NCBI RefSeq assembly: GCF_009707385.1
Contig: NZ_CP046115.1
Location: forward strand, 1,426,001-1,490,000
DNA from: Klebsiella oxytoca
GTDB taxonomy: Bacteria; Pseudomonadota; Gammaproteobacteria; Enterobacterales; Enterobacteriaceae
Direction of reading: 5' to 3'
Length of the DNA: 64,000 bases
Below the pieces are notes generated by a model that saw only the letters and a program-made list of their open reading frames with translations, ran no database searches and had not been told where the DNA came from. Shown piece by piece: positions 9,256-15,736 of this stretch. Positions within the stretch are counted from its first letter, which is position 1. Every line of letters starts with the position of its first letter. The position numbers and the translations under genes are program-made.

Positions 9256-10122
9256 TCAGGCCTCCTGGATATCGTGATACTCTTCGCACGCCTGCAGCGT
9301 GTTCTGAATAAGGGTAGCAACGGTCATCGGGCCGACGCCGCCGGGAACCGGCGTGATATAAGACGCGCGCGCGGCGGCGTCTTCATAAACCACATCGCCA
9401 ACCACTTTGCCGTTTTCCAGGCGATTAATGCCGACATCAATGACGATGGCGCCTTCTTTAATCCACTCGCCCGGAATAAAGCCCGGTTTGCCCACCGCGA
9501 CGATCAGCAGGTCGGCGTTTTCGACGTGATGACGCAGGTTTTTAGTAAAACGGTGGGTGACGGTGGTGGTGCAGCCTGCCAGCAGCAGCTCCATGCTCAT
9601 CGGACGTCCGACGATGTTGGATGCGCCAATGACCACCGCGTTCAGGCCGTAGGTATCAATGTTGTAACGCTCGAGCAGGGTGACGATGCCGCGAGGGGTG
9701 CACGGGCGTAGACGCGGCGCGCGCTGGCACAGGCGACCAACGTTATACGGGTGGAAACCGTCTACGTCTTTGTCCGGCGAAATGCGTTCAAGGACTTTGA
9801 CATTATCAATGCCCGCCGGCAGCGGTAGCTGGACCAGAATACCATCAATGGCGCTATCGGCATTCAACGTATCGATAAGTTCCAGCAGCTCTGCTTCGCT
9901 GGTGGTTTCCGGGAGATCGTACGAGCGGGAGACGAAGCCTACCTCTTCACACGCTTTGCGCTTGCTGCCGACATAAATCTGCGATGCCGGGTTGCTGCCG
10001 ACCAGCACGACGGCTAACCCTGGAGCACGAAATCCGGCTGCAACGCGAGCCTTCACTTTTTCCGCAACCTCAGAGCGTACCTGCTGCGCAATCGTTTTAC
10101 CGTCAATAATTTTTGCTGCCAT
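9256..10122 (-). CDS. folD: Bifunctional methylenetetrahydrofolate dehydrogenase/cyclohydrolase FolD
   Basis: 288 residues, the E. coli length. It interconverts 5,10-methylene-, methenyl- and 10-formyl-tetrahydrofolate with NADP. Recognisable segments: [18 protein letters not shown] (residues 41-58, with the catalytic lysine), Q-L-P-L-P near 98, and the nucleotide-site [10 protein letters not shown] near 166, with [10 protein letters not shown] near the C-terminus. Followed by ybcJ. Confidence 0.99.
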   Translation of the reverse strand: MAAKIIDGKTIAQQVRSEVAEKVKARVAAGFRAPGLAVVLVGSNPASQIYVGSKRKACEEVGFVSRSYDLPETTSEAELLELIDTLNADSAIDGILVQLPLPAGIDNVKVLERISPDKDVDGFHPYNVGRLCQRAPRLRPCTPRGIVTLLERYNIDTYGLNAVVIGASNIVGRPMSMELLLAGCTTTVTHRFTKNLRHHVENADLLIVAVGKPGFIPGEWIKEGAIVIDVGINRLENGKVVGDVVYEDAAARASYITPVPGGVGPMTVATLIQNTLQACEEYHDIQEA

Positions 10123-10398
10123 CAGAGAGAGGATTCCATCTGTATCTTTACGAAAGGGGGATGGCGATATTTTGTCAGAAGCCAGCCCCGCTGTCAGTCT
10201 TCGTTTAAGATTTTATCTTTCTTTGGCGTCGCGGTGGCTGAAAAACGGGTTTAGTCGTACGGCGGGATGAGCAAAAAAGAGCATAGCGACTGAAGAAAAG
10301 TTAACGTGCAGAAACAGAAGGTTGGATAAACTTTATACGGTTTTTGCCGCATAACCCGTCAGGTTACGCCGACAACTGCGGTTTCGCGGCAAAATACA

Positions 10399-10426
10399 TT
10401 GACTCATCAGGCGTGGACCGTATAAT
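10399..10426 (+). promoter_or_regulatory. Sigma-70 promoter of tRNA-Arg
   Basis: TTGACT (10399-10404) and TATAAT (10421-10426) with a 16-base spacer, followed by a G/C-rich discriminator TCCGGCG typical of stringently controlled stable-RNA promoters. The tRNA begins about 38 bases after the -10 box. The rest of 10123-10464 holds the folD promoter region and no gene. Confidence 0.85.
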
Positions 10427-10464
10427 TCCGGCGATTGCATATCATGAAGTCCCCGCTTCTCAAT

Positions 10465-10541
10465 GCGCCCTTAGCTCAGCTGGATAGAGCAACGGCCTTC
10501 TAAGCCGTAGGTCACAGGTTCGAACCCTGTAGGGCGTACCA
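10465..10541 (+). tRNA. argU: tRNA-Arg (anticodon TCT)
   Basis: 77 bases with encoded CCA. The acceptor GCGCCCT pairs with AGGGCGT; D arm AGCTCAGCTGGATAGAGC; anticodon stem ACGGC/GCCGT around loop CTTCTAA (anticodon TCT); T arm with GGTTCGAACC. It reads rare AGA codons. Equivalent to E. coli argU, which is the attachment site of the DLP12 prophage, and a prophage relic follows here too. Confidence 0.98.
10511..10535 (+). repeat. Attachment-site core in the tRNA 3' end (attL)
   Basis: The segment TCACAGGTTCGAACCCTGTA plus AGGG within the T arm and acceptor of argU is repeated at 15351-15375 with only a few changes. Duplication of a tRNA 3' end at the far edge of phage-like DNA is the standard footprint of tyrosine-recombinase integration. 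Confidence 0.8.
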
Positions 10542-10618
10542 TTAAAATCAAATAGTTACTCCTGAGTACACAAAAAAACGCGACCTGAATGGGTCAAGTA
10601 TTAAGTTTTTTGCTTTCG

Positions 10619-10783
10619 CTACCCAATCCTCGTAAACCCTTTCGCTCCAACCAGGAAGAATCCCGCTGGGTGTGCGCTCTGGAGCCGGAAATTCCTCCCT
10701 CTCACATACATTCTCAAAAGAGTCGGCTTACTCTTGCCAGTCAGTTTGCACATTTCTTTAATGCCAGTACATCGCGTCGCCAT
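10619..10783 (-). CDS. AlpA/excisionase-like small helix-turn-helix protein
   Basis: 54 residues read from ATG at 10783 to TAG at 10619. The N-terminal part G-I-K-E-M-C-K-L-T-G-K-S-K-P-T-L-L-R-M-Y has the pattern of AlpA and MerR-type helix-turn-helix modules, in which a lysine-rich recognition helix follows a TGKS-like turn. Such proteins control integrase or excision in phages and islands. It lies just inside attL on the strand facing the tRNA, 8 bases after another short frame. A GGTC hairpin with seven T residues follows it. No downstream integrase remains here. Confidence 0.45.
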   Translation of the reverse strand: MATRCTGIKEMCKLTGKSKPTLLRMYVRGRNFRLQSAHPAGFFLVGAKGFTRIG

Positions 10784-10791
10784 TTTATTCC

Positions 10792-10920
10792 TCACAAACT
10801 CTTAATGCGCTGACAAGCAGCCCGTTTTATCTGGCCCATAAACGCCAGTTCTTCGCGGCTAACATAGCTTATCAGCGGGCTGTTCCAGGTAAGGAAAAAC
10901 CTGCGAACAACCCGAACCAT
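10792..10920 (-). CDS. Unrecognised short phage-type ORF before the AlpA-like gene
   Basis: 42 residues if started at the ATG at 10920; the frame is open a further 37 codons upstream (to 11031) without another ATG, so it may be the tail of a longer lost gene. The C-terminal part contains S-Y-V-S-R-E-E-L-A-F-M-G-Q-I-K-R-A, which looks like real amphipathic protein sequence. Its stop is 8 bases before the AlpA-like ATG, suggesting translational coupling. I do not know the family. The remainder of 10942-11057 shows no gene. Confidence 0.3.
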   Translation of the reverse strand: MVRVVRRFFLTWNSPLISYVSREELAFMGQIKRAACQRIKSL

Positions 10921-11057
10921 ACAAGCCTGAGGGTTAACTGGCAGGTCTGGTAAACCGCCTATGGACGGCTTTACACGAATAACATGGTGATTAATAAGGT
11001 TTTTATCACAAATAATCGTTTCAAGATTGCGCTATCGAGTATCAGGGGGTATAAATA

Positions 11058-11073
11058 CTGTATATTCATACAG
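11058..11073 (+). promoter_or_regulatory. LexA (SOS) box
   Basis: CTGTATATTCATACAG: perfect CTG-N10-CAG with an AT-rich centre very close to the LexA consensus CTGTATATATATACAG. It lies 20 bases upstream of the dinI-like ATG, the position expected for a damage-inducible dinI promoter. Because genes through Q follow in the same direction, the whole short operon may be SOS-controlled. Confidence 0.88.
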
Positions 11074-11093
11074 TGATTGAGTGAGGAGGAAAA

Positions 11094-11278
11094 ATGCGCG
11101 TTGAAGTATCGATCGACCGAACCAAAAAGTTACCTGATGGCGCCATAGGCGCGCTGCAGGTTGAACTGCAGAAACAACCGGTTGAAAACGTTGAGAAGTG
11201 CGTGGTTACGGTAAAAAGAGCCGGAGCAGAGGGTTTATCTGTTACCGGCGCAGTGACGTTTATGGATAAACAGCGGGT
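11094..11278 (+). pseudogene. Truncated DinI-family gene
   Basis: A strong ribosome site (GAGGAGGA) precedes the ATG. The first 60 or so residues follow DinI closely (M-R-V-E-V-S-I-D-R-T, then L-P-D-G-A-I-G-A-L and G-L-S-V-T-G-A). After D-K-Q-R-V the similarity stops; intact DinI proteins go on to a conserved E-T-W-E-S-A-D-D-W-F tail that is absent. The frame continues by chance to 11483 across the rusA fragment. DinI normally modulates RecA filaments and UmuD cleavage; the loss of the acidic C-terminal helix probably abolishes that. Confidence 0.75.
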
Positions 11279-11605
11279 AACCGCTATTACTGGCATAACC
11301 GCATGCGAGCGCATATTAGCGCCCACGGCGCAGCTTACCGCGAAAATATCCGTCTGCTCACCTGCCAGACAATGCTGGATTTCGCCACACCCACGTCCCT
11401 GCGGGTCCGTATTGAATACTACATGCCAGACCGGCGCAGACGTGACCTGGACAACCACCAGAAAGCAGCCTCTGACGCGTTGATAAAGGCCCGGTTTGGG
11501 CTCGATGACTCTCAGGTTGTCGATTACCGCGTAATTAAGATGCCAGTTTGTCCGGGCGGCAGGCTGGAACTGGTTGTTACTGAACGGGAGCCGGAAGGCA
11601 TATGA
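11279..11605 (+). pseudogene. rusA: RusA Holliday-junction resolvase missing its N-terminus
   Basis: In frame 2 the sequence N-R-Y-Y-W-H-N-R begins at 11279 and follows RusA (E. coli N-N-R-Y-Y-R-H-N-R) to the end, but the first 13-14 residues (the LPWPPS region) are missing and replaced by dinI DNA. The first possible ATG is 11303, without a ribosome site. The catalytic residues remain: [10 protein letters not shown] (Asp70, Asp72, Lys76 in E. coli numbering) and L-D-D-S-Q-V (Asp91). A 5' deletion fused it to dinI. Its stop overlaps the next start (ATGA). Confidence 0.8.
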
Positions 11606-11733
11606 ACAAGAAAGTCATTCAAGTCATCCGCGAGCGCTGGCAAAAACTGCGCCTTTTTCGGCACCGTGGAACCATTCTGGTTGGTTATCGAATACTGAGA
11701 AACTTTGTGCGCATCTATCAGACCCTGGGATAA
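11602..11733 (+). CDS. YlcG-family small prophage protein
   Basis: 43 residues, very basic: [20 protein letters not shown], then a short hydrophobic/aromatic segment with G-Y-R-I-L-R-N-F. The pattern R-W-x-x-L-R-L-x-R and Y-R-I-L-x-N matches YlcG, a tiny DLP12 protein encoded between rusA and quuD. The location here is identical. Function unknown. It overlaps the rusA fragment stop by four bases and ends 5 bases before Q. Confidence 0.7.
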   Translation: MNKKVIQVIRERWQKLRLFRHRGTILVGYRILRNFVRIYQTLG

Positions 11734-11738
11734 ATAGC

Positions 11739-12554
11739 ATGAAACTTGAAGCGTCATTAAAGTATTTCAGCCCGCAAGGTATGCATATCAGCGACGAGGT
11801 GAAAGGAACCTCTCCGGATCATCTCACAGGCGCTGATGTTATGGTGGCTATTGGTGCCACCAGCAGTAGGGCGCGGTTCGGGCTGGCGGCGTTCTTTGGT
11901 AAATCAGGCATCAGCAAGACCGATGAGCAGCTGGTGGTTCAGACGCTGGCGAGATATGCCATTGAGACAGCGCCAAAAAACGTGCGTAAAGCTGCTGGTG
12001 ATTCGCTGGGGCGCTGCTGTCTTGTGCTGGCGCAGTTTGCCTTTGCTGAGTATTCCCGATCCGCAGAAACAGCGGGAGCCTGTAAAGTTTGCGGTGGTAC
12101 CGGGAAGCAGCAGACCACCAGTACGCAACGAAAGGTTTCATACCCGTGGGGTAAAGCACCATATTGGGCGAAAAGGTCCCGGGCAGTTCGTCCGTCTGAC
12201 TGGGAAAAATGGACAGAGGTAACAACTACTATCAGCGCCAGTTGTGAAGCCTGTGATGGCAAAGGGAAGATAAACGCTCTCTGCCGCTGTGGTGGTTCCG
12301 GTCAGGTGCTGGACCGTAAACGGTCCAAAGAGTACGGGGCTCCGCTTTATAAAACCTGTGAGCGCTGTTCAGGAAAGGGCTTTTCAACGATGCCATCTAC
12401 GGCTGCCTACAAAGCGATACTGACGCTGATTCCTGATCTGCATGTCAGAACATGGACCCGTAACTGGAAACCGTTCTGTGATGTGCTGGTGGATATTTGT
12501 TGGAAGGGCGAAAGAGAAGCGGATAAGGAATTTCAGCAAGCTACCAAATTTTAA
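11739..12554 (+). CDS. Lambdoid late antiterminator Q (QuuD/phage 82 type)
   Basis: 271 residues from ATG 11739; an upstream open stretch overlaps the ylcG-like gene and is not used. The centre carries DnaJ-like zinc knuckles: C-K-V-C-G-G-T-G-K (near residue 118), C-E-A-C-D-G-K-G-K (near 172), C-R-C-G-G-S-G-Q and C-E-R-C-S-G-K-G. This cysteine/glycine arrangement typifies the zinc-containing Q proteins of lambdoid phages and DLP12 QuuD. Q modifies RNA polymerase paused just after the late promoter so that it reads through the terminator. The likely target lies 40-140 bases downstream. The gene appears intact. Confidence 0.88.
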   Translation: MKLEASLKYFSPQGMHISDEVKGTSPDHLTGADVMVAIGATSSRARFGLAAFFGKSGISKTDEQLVVQTLARYAIETAPKNVRKAAGDSLGRCCLVLAQFAFAEYSRSAETAGACKVCGGTGKQQTTSTQRKVSYPWGKAPYWAKRSRAVRPSDWEKWTEVTTTISASCEACDGKGKINALCRCGGSGQVLDRKRSKEYGAPLYKTCERCSGKGFSTMPSTAAYKAILTLIPDLHVRTWTRNWKPFCDVLVDICWKGEREADKEFQQATKF

Positions 12555-12593
12555 ACGATGTCGACAATATTTCGTTTTTTAGCTACAAAAAGC

Positions 12594-12623
12594 TTGATTT
12601 TGTCCGAAGTTGTCGTGTATGAT
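12594..12623 (+). promoter_or_regulatory. Candidate late promoter pR'
   Basis: TTGATT (12594-12599) and TATGAT (12618-12623) with an 18-base spacer, 40 bases after the Q stop, followed within 45 bases of the -10 box by a strong terminator. This promoter-pause-terminator layout directly after Q is the standard lambdoid late switch. Promoter boxes are moderate matches and the call rests mainly on position. Confidence 0.6.
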
Positions 12624-12667
12624 TTAAATCATGGAGTATATCGCCTGTAGGGGATTCGCTCCAGATA

Positions 12668-12691
12668 ACCCGCCACTGAGCGGGTTTTTTT
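12668..12691 (+). terminator. tR'-like terminator after the late promoter
   Basis: Stem ACCCGC / GCGGGT with loop CACTGA, followed by seven T residues. It would stop transcription from the late promoter unless Q is present. The next gene starts 190 bases downstream, so cargo expression should depend on Q readthrough. Nothing else is seen in 12692-12880 besides a good ribosome site. Confidence 0.85.
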
Positions 12692-12880
12692 GTATCTGAA
12701 AATCACGTATTTCCCCCTCTCAGTTCGATTTTTTATGTTGGTTACTCTAACCAGAACCATCTGTATTTAATTTCGCTGAAAGGTTGCTTAATCAGTTGAG
12801 TATGCGTGGATCAAGTCAGGTGTTTTTTAATCAGTTAACTAATTAATCAGCCACGGCTGGTGATATAAAGGAGTAGTATT

Positions 12881-13711
12881 ATGGCTCAGATTCCTCCATT
12901 ACTTGAATCAGGAATTGTCATTGGTGGTGACCTGGAAGAAGATAAATGGATTGTTATTCCCTACGATGAAATGAATGTTTCAGCTAAATGTAATTTCCCG
13001 AAAATTGTTCATACCGGTTATAAAGGATTGGTATATGGAGATGTTCTTCCAACTTATTGGGATAATGTTGCTTACCCTAATGAACCATTTATGCCCGATG
13101 AGTCACCGGGAGAATTTGTTACGACTGGGAAAGAGTCGACAATATGGGCGGGCAATGGTTCATCCACTGTGGCCATGGGTGAGCAATCGCAAATTATTAT
13201 CGGTATTAATTATAGCCCTGAAGACGAAGAAGAACACAGTATTAATGGTTGTAAGGCGTTTACTCTTGGTGATTCCTCAAATGTCCGATTTAAAAACCCA
13301 CCGGGCAGAGATAACTTATTAATCACCGCTGGCGTAGATAGTTATATTGATCTTGGAGAAGCCACCAAATCTGTTGGAATAGTCGCGGGTGATAACAACA
13401 CTCTTTATGCCCGCGACTCTGATGATAATGTCGCAATAGCCACGGGGGATAATTGCGAGGTTATTGCAGAAACTACAAATAATACGGTTGTCATAACCGG
13501 TGAAAATTCTAGAGCTGCAGTAGGCGAAAATGGTATTATTTTTGCCTCACGTATTCTTGAGTCTTTCACTATCGGTGAGCGTGGTGTGGCCTCGGTGGTG
13601 TGGCACGATGGTGAGCGTAATCGTCTTAAAGTCATTTATGAGGGGGAAGATGGTATTGAAGCTGGAAGATATTACAAGATTGATGAGAATGGGGAGGTGA
13701 TTGAATTATAA
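12881..13711 (+). CDS. Unknown beta-solenoid-like prophage cargo protein A
   Basis: 276 residues; AGGAG ribosome site seven bases before the ATG. No signal peptide or membrane helix, and acidic. Three parts can be seen: an N-terminal block with the E-S-G-I-V-I-G-G and K-I-V-H-T-G-Y motifs; a central region of about 17-19-residue repeats with alternating hydrophobics and G/D/N turns (for example S-V-G-I-V-A-G-D-N-N, N-V-A-I-A-T-G-D-N-C, T-V-V-I-T-G-E-N-S), which suggests a beta-solenoid; and a C-terminal block with V-W-H-D-G and E-G-E-D-G-I-E-A-G-R-Y-Y. The C-terminal ending resembles the last domain of GD-repeat proteins such as those with DUF7666, but I cannot assign a family. Paralogue of the next gene. 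It occupies the slot between Q and the lysis genes. Confidence 0.75.
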   Translation: MAQIPPLLESGIVIGGDLEEDKWIVIPYDEMNVSAKCNFPKIVHTGYKGLVYGDVLPTYWDNVAYPNEPFMPDESPGEFVTTGKESTIWAGNGSSTVAMGEQSQIIIGINYSPEDEEEHSINGCKAFTLGDSSNVRFKNPPGRDNLLITAGVDSYIDLGEATKSVGIVAGDNNTLYARDSDDNVAIATGDNCEVIAETTNNTVVITGENSRAAVGENGIIFASRILESFTIGERGVASVVWHDGERNRLKVIYEGEDGIEAGRYYKIDENGEVIEL

Positions 13712-13852
13712 ATTAGCTGATACTAAAGATGCACATTGATGTGAGTCCTCAAATGCTAAATTAATTTCAATAAATATTTTATATTCAGTGTTAAAGGAGA
13801 CTCTGGTGGGTATCCTTCTCTGAGTACTACATAATTATTCTGCAAATTAAAG

Positions 13853-13871
13853 ACCCGCCTGCCTGGCGGGT
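13853..13871 (+). terminator. Second tR'-like hairpin between cargo genes A and B
   Basis: Stem ACCCGCC / GGCGGGT with loop TGCCT, then GATACTTTTTC. It is similar in stem sequence to the hairpin at 12668. Cargo B therefore probably also depends on antitermination or on partial readthrough. Confidence 0.65.
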
Positions 13872-13974
13872 GATACTTTTTCAGGCTCACGGGAATCCTC
13901 ATCGATATATTAATATATATTCAAGCCCGTTAAGCCAGACCTGTTTTATCAACCAAAAAACAAAAGGAATCGAT

Positions 13975-14673
13975 ATGTCTAATATTAACGCTCCAATTGA
14001 AGGTGCAGTAATGGTTGGTGGCACTATCGGTAACGGTGGTGTGGCCTTTTCCGATGGTTTCCCATCTGTGGTCGGGAAATCCTCGCCTGTACGCATTGTT
14101 CACTGCGGGAATTATGCAACCGTGTATGATGATATTATTCTCGCTGATGGTGAGCCAGGCAGTGAGGACGGTTTTTACATTCCTGGTGCAAATGGTATTA
14201 TTAGTATCATCGGCTATGAGAGCAATATTAAGGCCGGGAATATGTCACGTACAAGTGCATTGGGTGACAATTCACAAATTGAACTCAGTTATATGACCGA
14301 ACCCTCTGTTCCTGACTACGGCTTGAATGAATCTACAGCCTATGTAGCAGGTAGTGCATCCCGGATTATTGCTCGTGATGTGGTGAAAAATTCAACGCTG
14401 ATTTCTTCCGGTGCGACAAACCAGATTTCAGATGAAGGCTCGGATAACACCATTATTTGTACTGGTAGTGATGCGGAAGTTATTACTGGTGAAAACGCGT
14501 TGCTTGTGGTTACCAGTAATAAATGCTCTTTCACTCCTGGTGTCGGTGCTGTGACTGTTTTTTGCTGGAAAGATGGTGATGTTAAGCAAGTAACGATTGC
14601 GCGCGAAGGTGAGAACGGCATTTCTGCAGGCACACAGTACGTTTTCGAAAATGGTAATATCCAGATAGGTTAA
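13975..14673 (+). CDS. Unknown beta-solenoid-like prophage cargo protein B
   Basis: 232 residues from ATG 13975 with an AGGA ribosome site; an in-frame start 105 bases earlier is not supported. It shares the plan of protein A: N-terminal P-I-E-G-A-V-M-V-G-G and R-I-V-H-C-G-N, repeat-like centre (N-T-I-I-C-T-G-S-D-A; E-V-I-T-G-E-N-A-L-L-V-V), S-F-T-P-G-V-G-A-V, and the C-terminal F-C-W-K-D-G and E-G-E-N-G-I-S-A-G-T-Q-Y. No signal, no membrane segment. The two are diverged duplicates whose N- and C-terminal blocks are better conserved than the centre. Base composition is AT-richer than the core genes. Function unknown. Confidence 0.72.
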   Translation: MSNINAPIEGAVMVGGTIGNGGVAFSDGFPSVVGKSSPVRIVHCGNYATVYDDIILADGEPGSEDGFYIPGANGIISIIGYESNIKAGNMSRTSALGDNSQIELSYMTEPSVPDYGLNESTAYVAGSASRIIARDVVKNSTLISSGATNQISDEGSDNTIICTGSDAEVITGENALLVVTSNKCSFTPGVGAVTVFCWKDGDVKQVTIAREGENGISAGTQYVFENGNIQIG

Positions 14674-14685
14674 TAATATTTAGCA

Positions 14686-14708
14686 AAAGGCATCAGACTG
14701 ATGCCTTT
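14686..14708 (+). terminator. Hairpin after cargo gene B
   Basis: AAAGGCATCA / TGATGCCTTT perfect ten-base stem with loop GAC, 12 bases after the stop of cargo B. The T tract is short, so the hairpin may act in both directions or be leaky. Confidence 0.6.
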
Positions 14709-14852
14709 GACTAAGTATTTCATCTTCTCAAATTTCAAATCTATTATTCATAGATGATTGAAGGTCTCACCGCCTCAATTCGGTTATGTCTGACGGTTTA
14801 ATTCTTTCAAACCGCTAACACCCCGGACCGTCGGAGGTAAGCGACGATAAAA

Positions 14853-15143
14853 ATGTTCAACAACCCTCATTCCAGGCCGGACTGGCTGGAATTATTCCAG
14901 AGTTGGGGGCGCGGCGAGACCCCACTGGGCGCTGTACTGTTTTCCGTGGTTATGGTTGCCTTGGTATCGCATATAGCGACGGCGGCCGGAAAAAGATGTT
15001 AGTTACTCTGCGGCGCGTTAACGCTGACCTTTACCTCAGCGCTGGAACATATTGACTGGCGTCTGTTGCGATTGGTAGCGGAGTGGGTTTTGTCGGTGGG
15101 GATAGTCGCTTATCACTGCTGGTGGCGAGTCAATAGAAGATGA
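14853..15143 (+). pseudogene. Lambda-family holin interrupted by an amber codon
   Basis: From ATG 14853 (GGAGG ribosome site upstream) the frame reads M-F-N-N-P-H-S-R-P-D-W-L-E-L-F, then a hydrophobic helix, and meets TAG at 15000-15002 after 49 residues. The same frame then continues to TGA at 15141-15143 with L-L-C-G-A-L-T-L-T-F-T-S-A-L-E-H, which matches the second half of lambda-family holins (pattern L-C-G-A-x-x-L-x-x-x-S-x-L-E). A single nonsense change thus splits an otherwise continuous holin of about 96 codons. The following 15144-15350 has no gene, and the endolysin expected there is gone. Confidence 0.7.
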
Positions 15144-15350
15144 GGCGCTTGATGATGTTGAAGTGCTCGGCGTTGCGACTCACGAGAGCAACGATATGAG
15201 GCAGGATGATGGTCATGTTTGATGACGGGTGACATATCAGTGACACAACAGCGTCACTGATATGTCATAACATGCCTGTTTTGTCAGTGTAAATACTAAT
15301 TAAGTAAATACAATTAGTTAAAAATGATATGCGTTATTATAAGTCTCGGA

Positions 15351-15375
15351 TCACAGGTTCGAATTCTGTAGGGGC
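15351..15375 (+). repeat. Second attachment-site core (partial copy of argU 3' end)
   Basis: TCACAGGTTCGAA is identical to argU 10512-10524; the continuation TTCTGTAGGGG differs from CCCTGTAGGGC at three bases. It marks the right end of the element that begins at argU. Confidence 0.75.
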
Positions 15376-15506
15376 TTATCAACTTCCTCCAGCCACTGAT
15401 TTTTCTTTGTGGAACATATTTGGGGCATTTTCCTCAAAATCGAGTCAATTTGCCGCGTATGTTCGGCTAAACGCTTAGATGCTTGATTGACGTCTCGAAC
15501 TACCAT
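15351..15506 (-). pseudogene. C-terminal remnant of a tyrosine-recombinase integrase
   Basis: On the minus strand 51 codons from ATG 15506 to TGA 15351 give E-M-V-V-R-D-V-N-Q-A-S-K-R-L-A-E-H-T-R-Q (starting one codon before the ATG), followed by I-D-S-I-L. This aligns with the end of DLP12-type integrases, where E-M-V-R-R-Y-A-H-L-A is followed by L-T-E-H-A-R-K-I-D-D-I. The catalytic tyrosine position reads D or V, so the fragment is dead. The 3' end overlapping the att core is typical of an integrase next to its own att site. Because the gene body lies to the right, it should belong to an element beyond 15351, not to the relic on the left. Confidence 0.55.
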
Positions 15507-15736
15507 TTCTCTATACTCCTGAGAATCTATTCATCAGCTCAGGTGCTTCGTTCTTATGACGGTGATGAGCCGTTCAATCCTGGCAAAGCGTTCAACAAAG
15601 ACGATTTGCCACTCTCGAGAGTTCTCCCCTTAGCGCTGTTTAAACCGAATCTGTGTTGAGAATCTGCACTTATCAGGTTTCACCTTAAATTCATCAACCA
15701 CCTCTCCTGTGATGCCAGTTATTCTGGCAATGTTTC
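15507..15736 (-). other. Eroded minus-strand coding debris, probably phage-derived
   Basis: No intact gene. One open piece (about 15630-15780) ends I-T-G-I-T-G-E-V-V-D-E-F-K-V-K-P-D-K-C-R, reminiscent of small left-arm lambdoid proteins such as DUF1187, and another (about 15535-15620) reads S-R-E-W-Q-I-V-F-V-E-R-F-A-R-I-E. They lie just behind the integrase tail, where small left-arm genes are expected. Assignments are tentative. Confidence 0.3.

Larger units (their letters stand above)
10542..15375. mobile_element. Decayed lambdoid prophage inserted at argU (about 4.8 kb left)
   Basis: Bounded by the argU 3' end and its partial copy at 15351-15375. Gene order rusA, ylcG-like, Q, cargo, holin matches the right half of lambdoid phages and specifically the rusA-ylcG-quuD order of DLP12 at the same tRNA in E. 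coli. Missing are the repressor, replication, structural and most lysis genes. Breakage is visible at the dinI/rusA junction and in the holin. The two cargo genes look intact. An integrase tail overlaps the right att copy but reads from outside, suggesting a second, older element beyond it. Confidence 0.85.

Noticed and set aside
10589-10813. 74-codon plus-strand frame after argU
   Set aside because: Antisense to the AlpA-like frame, which has the better protein signature; no ribosome site.
11279-11483. Continuation of the dinI frame past 11278 as part of a 129-residue protein
   Set aside because: After the junction the residues are an out-of-frame reading of rusA and show no DinI similarity.
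11303-11605. Intact short rusA starting at ATG 11303
   Set aside because: It would lack the conserved N-R-Y-Y-x-H-N segment, which lies in frame just upstream, and has no ribosome site; treated as part of a truncated pseudogene.
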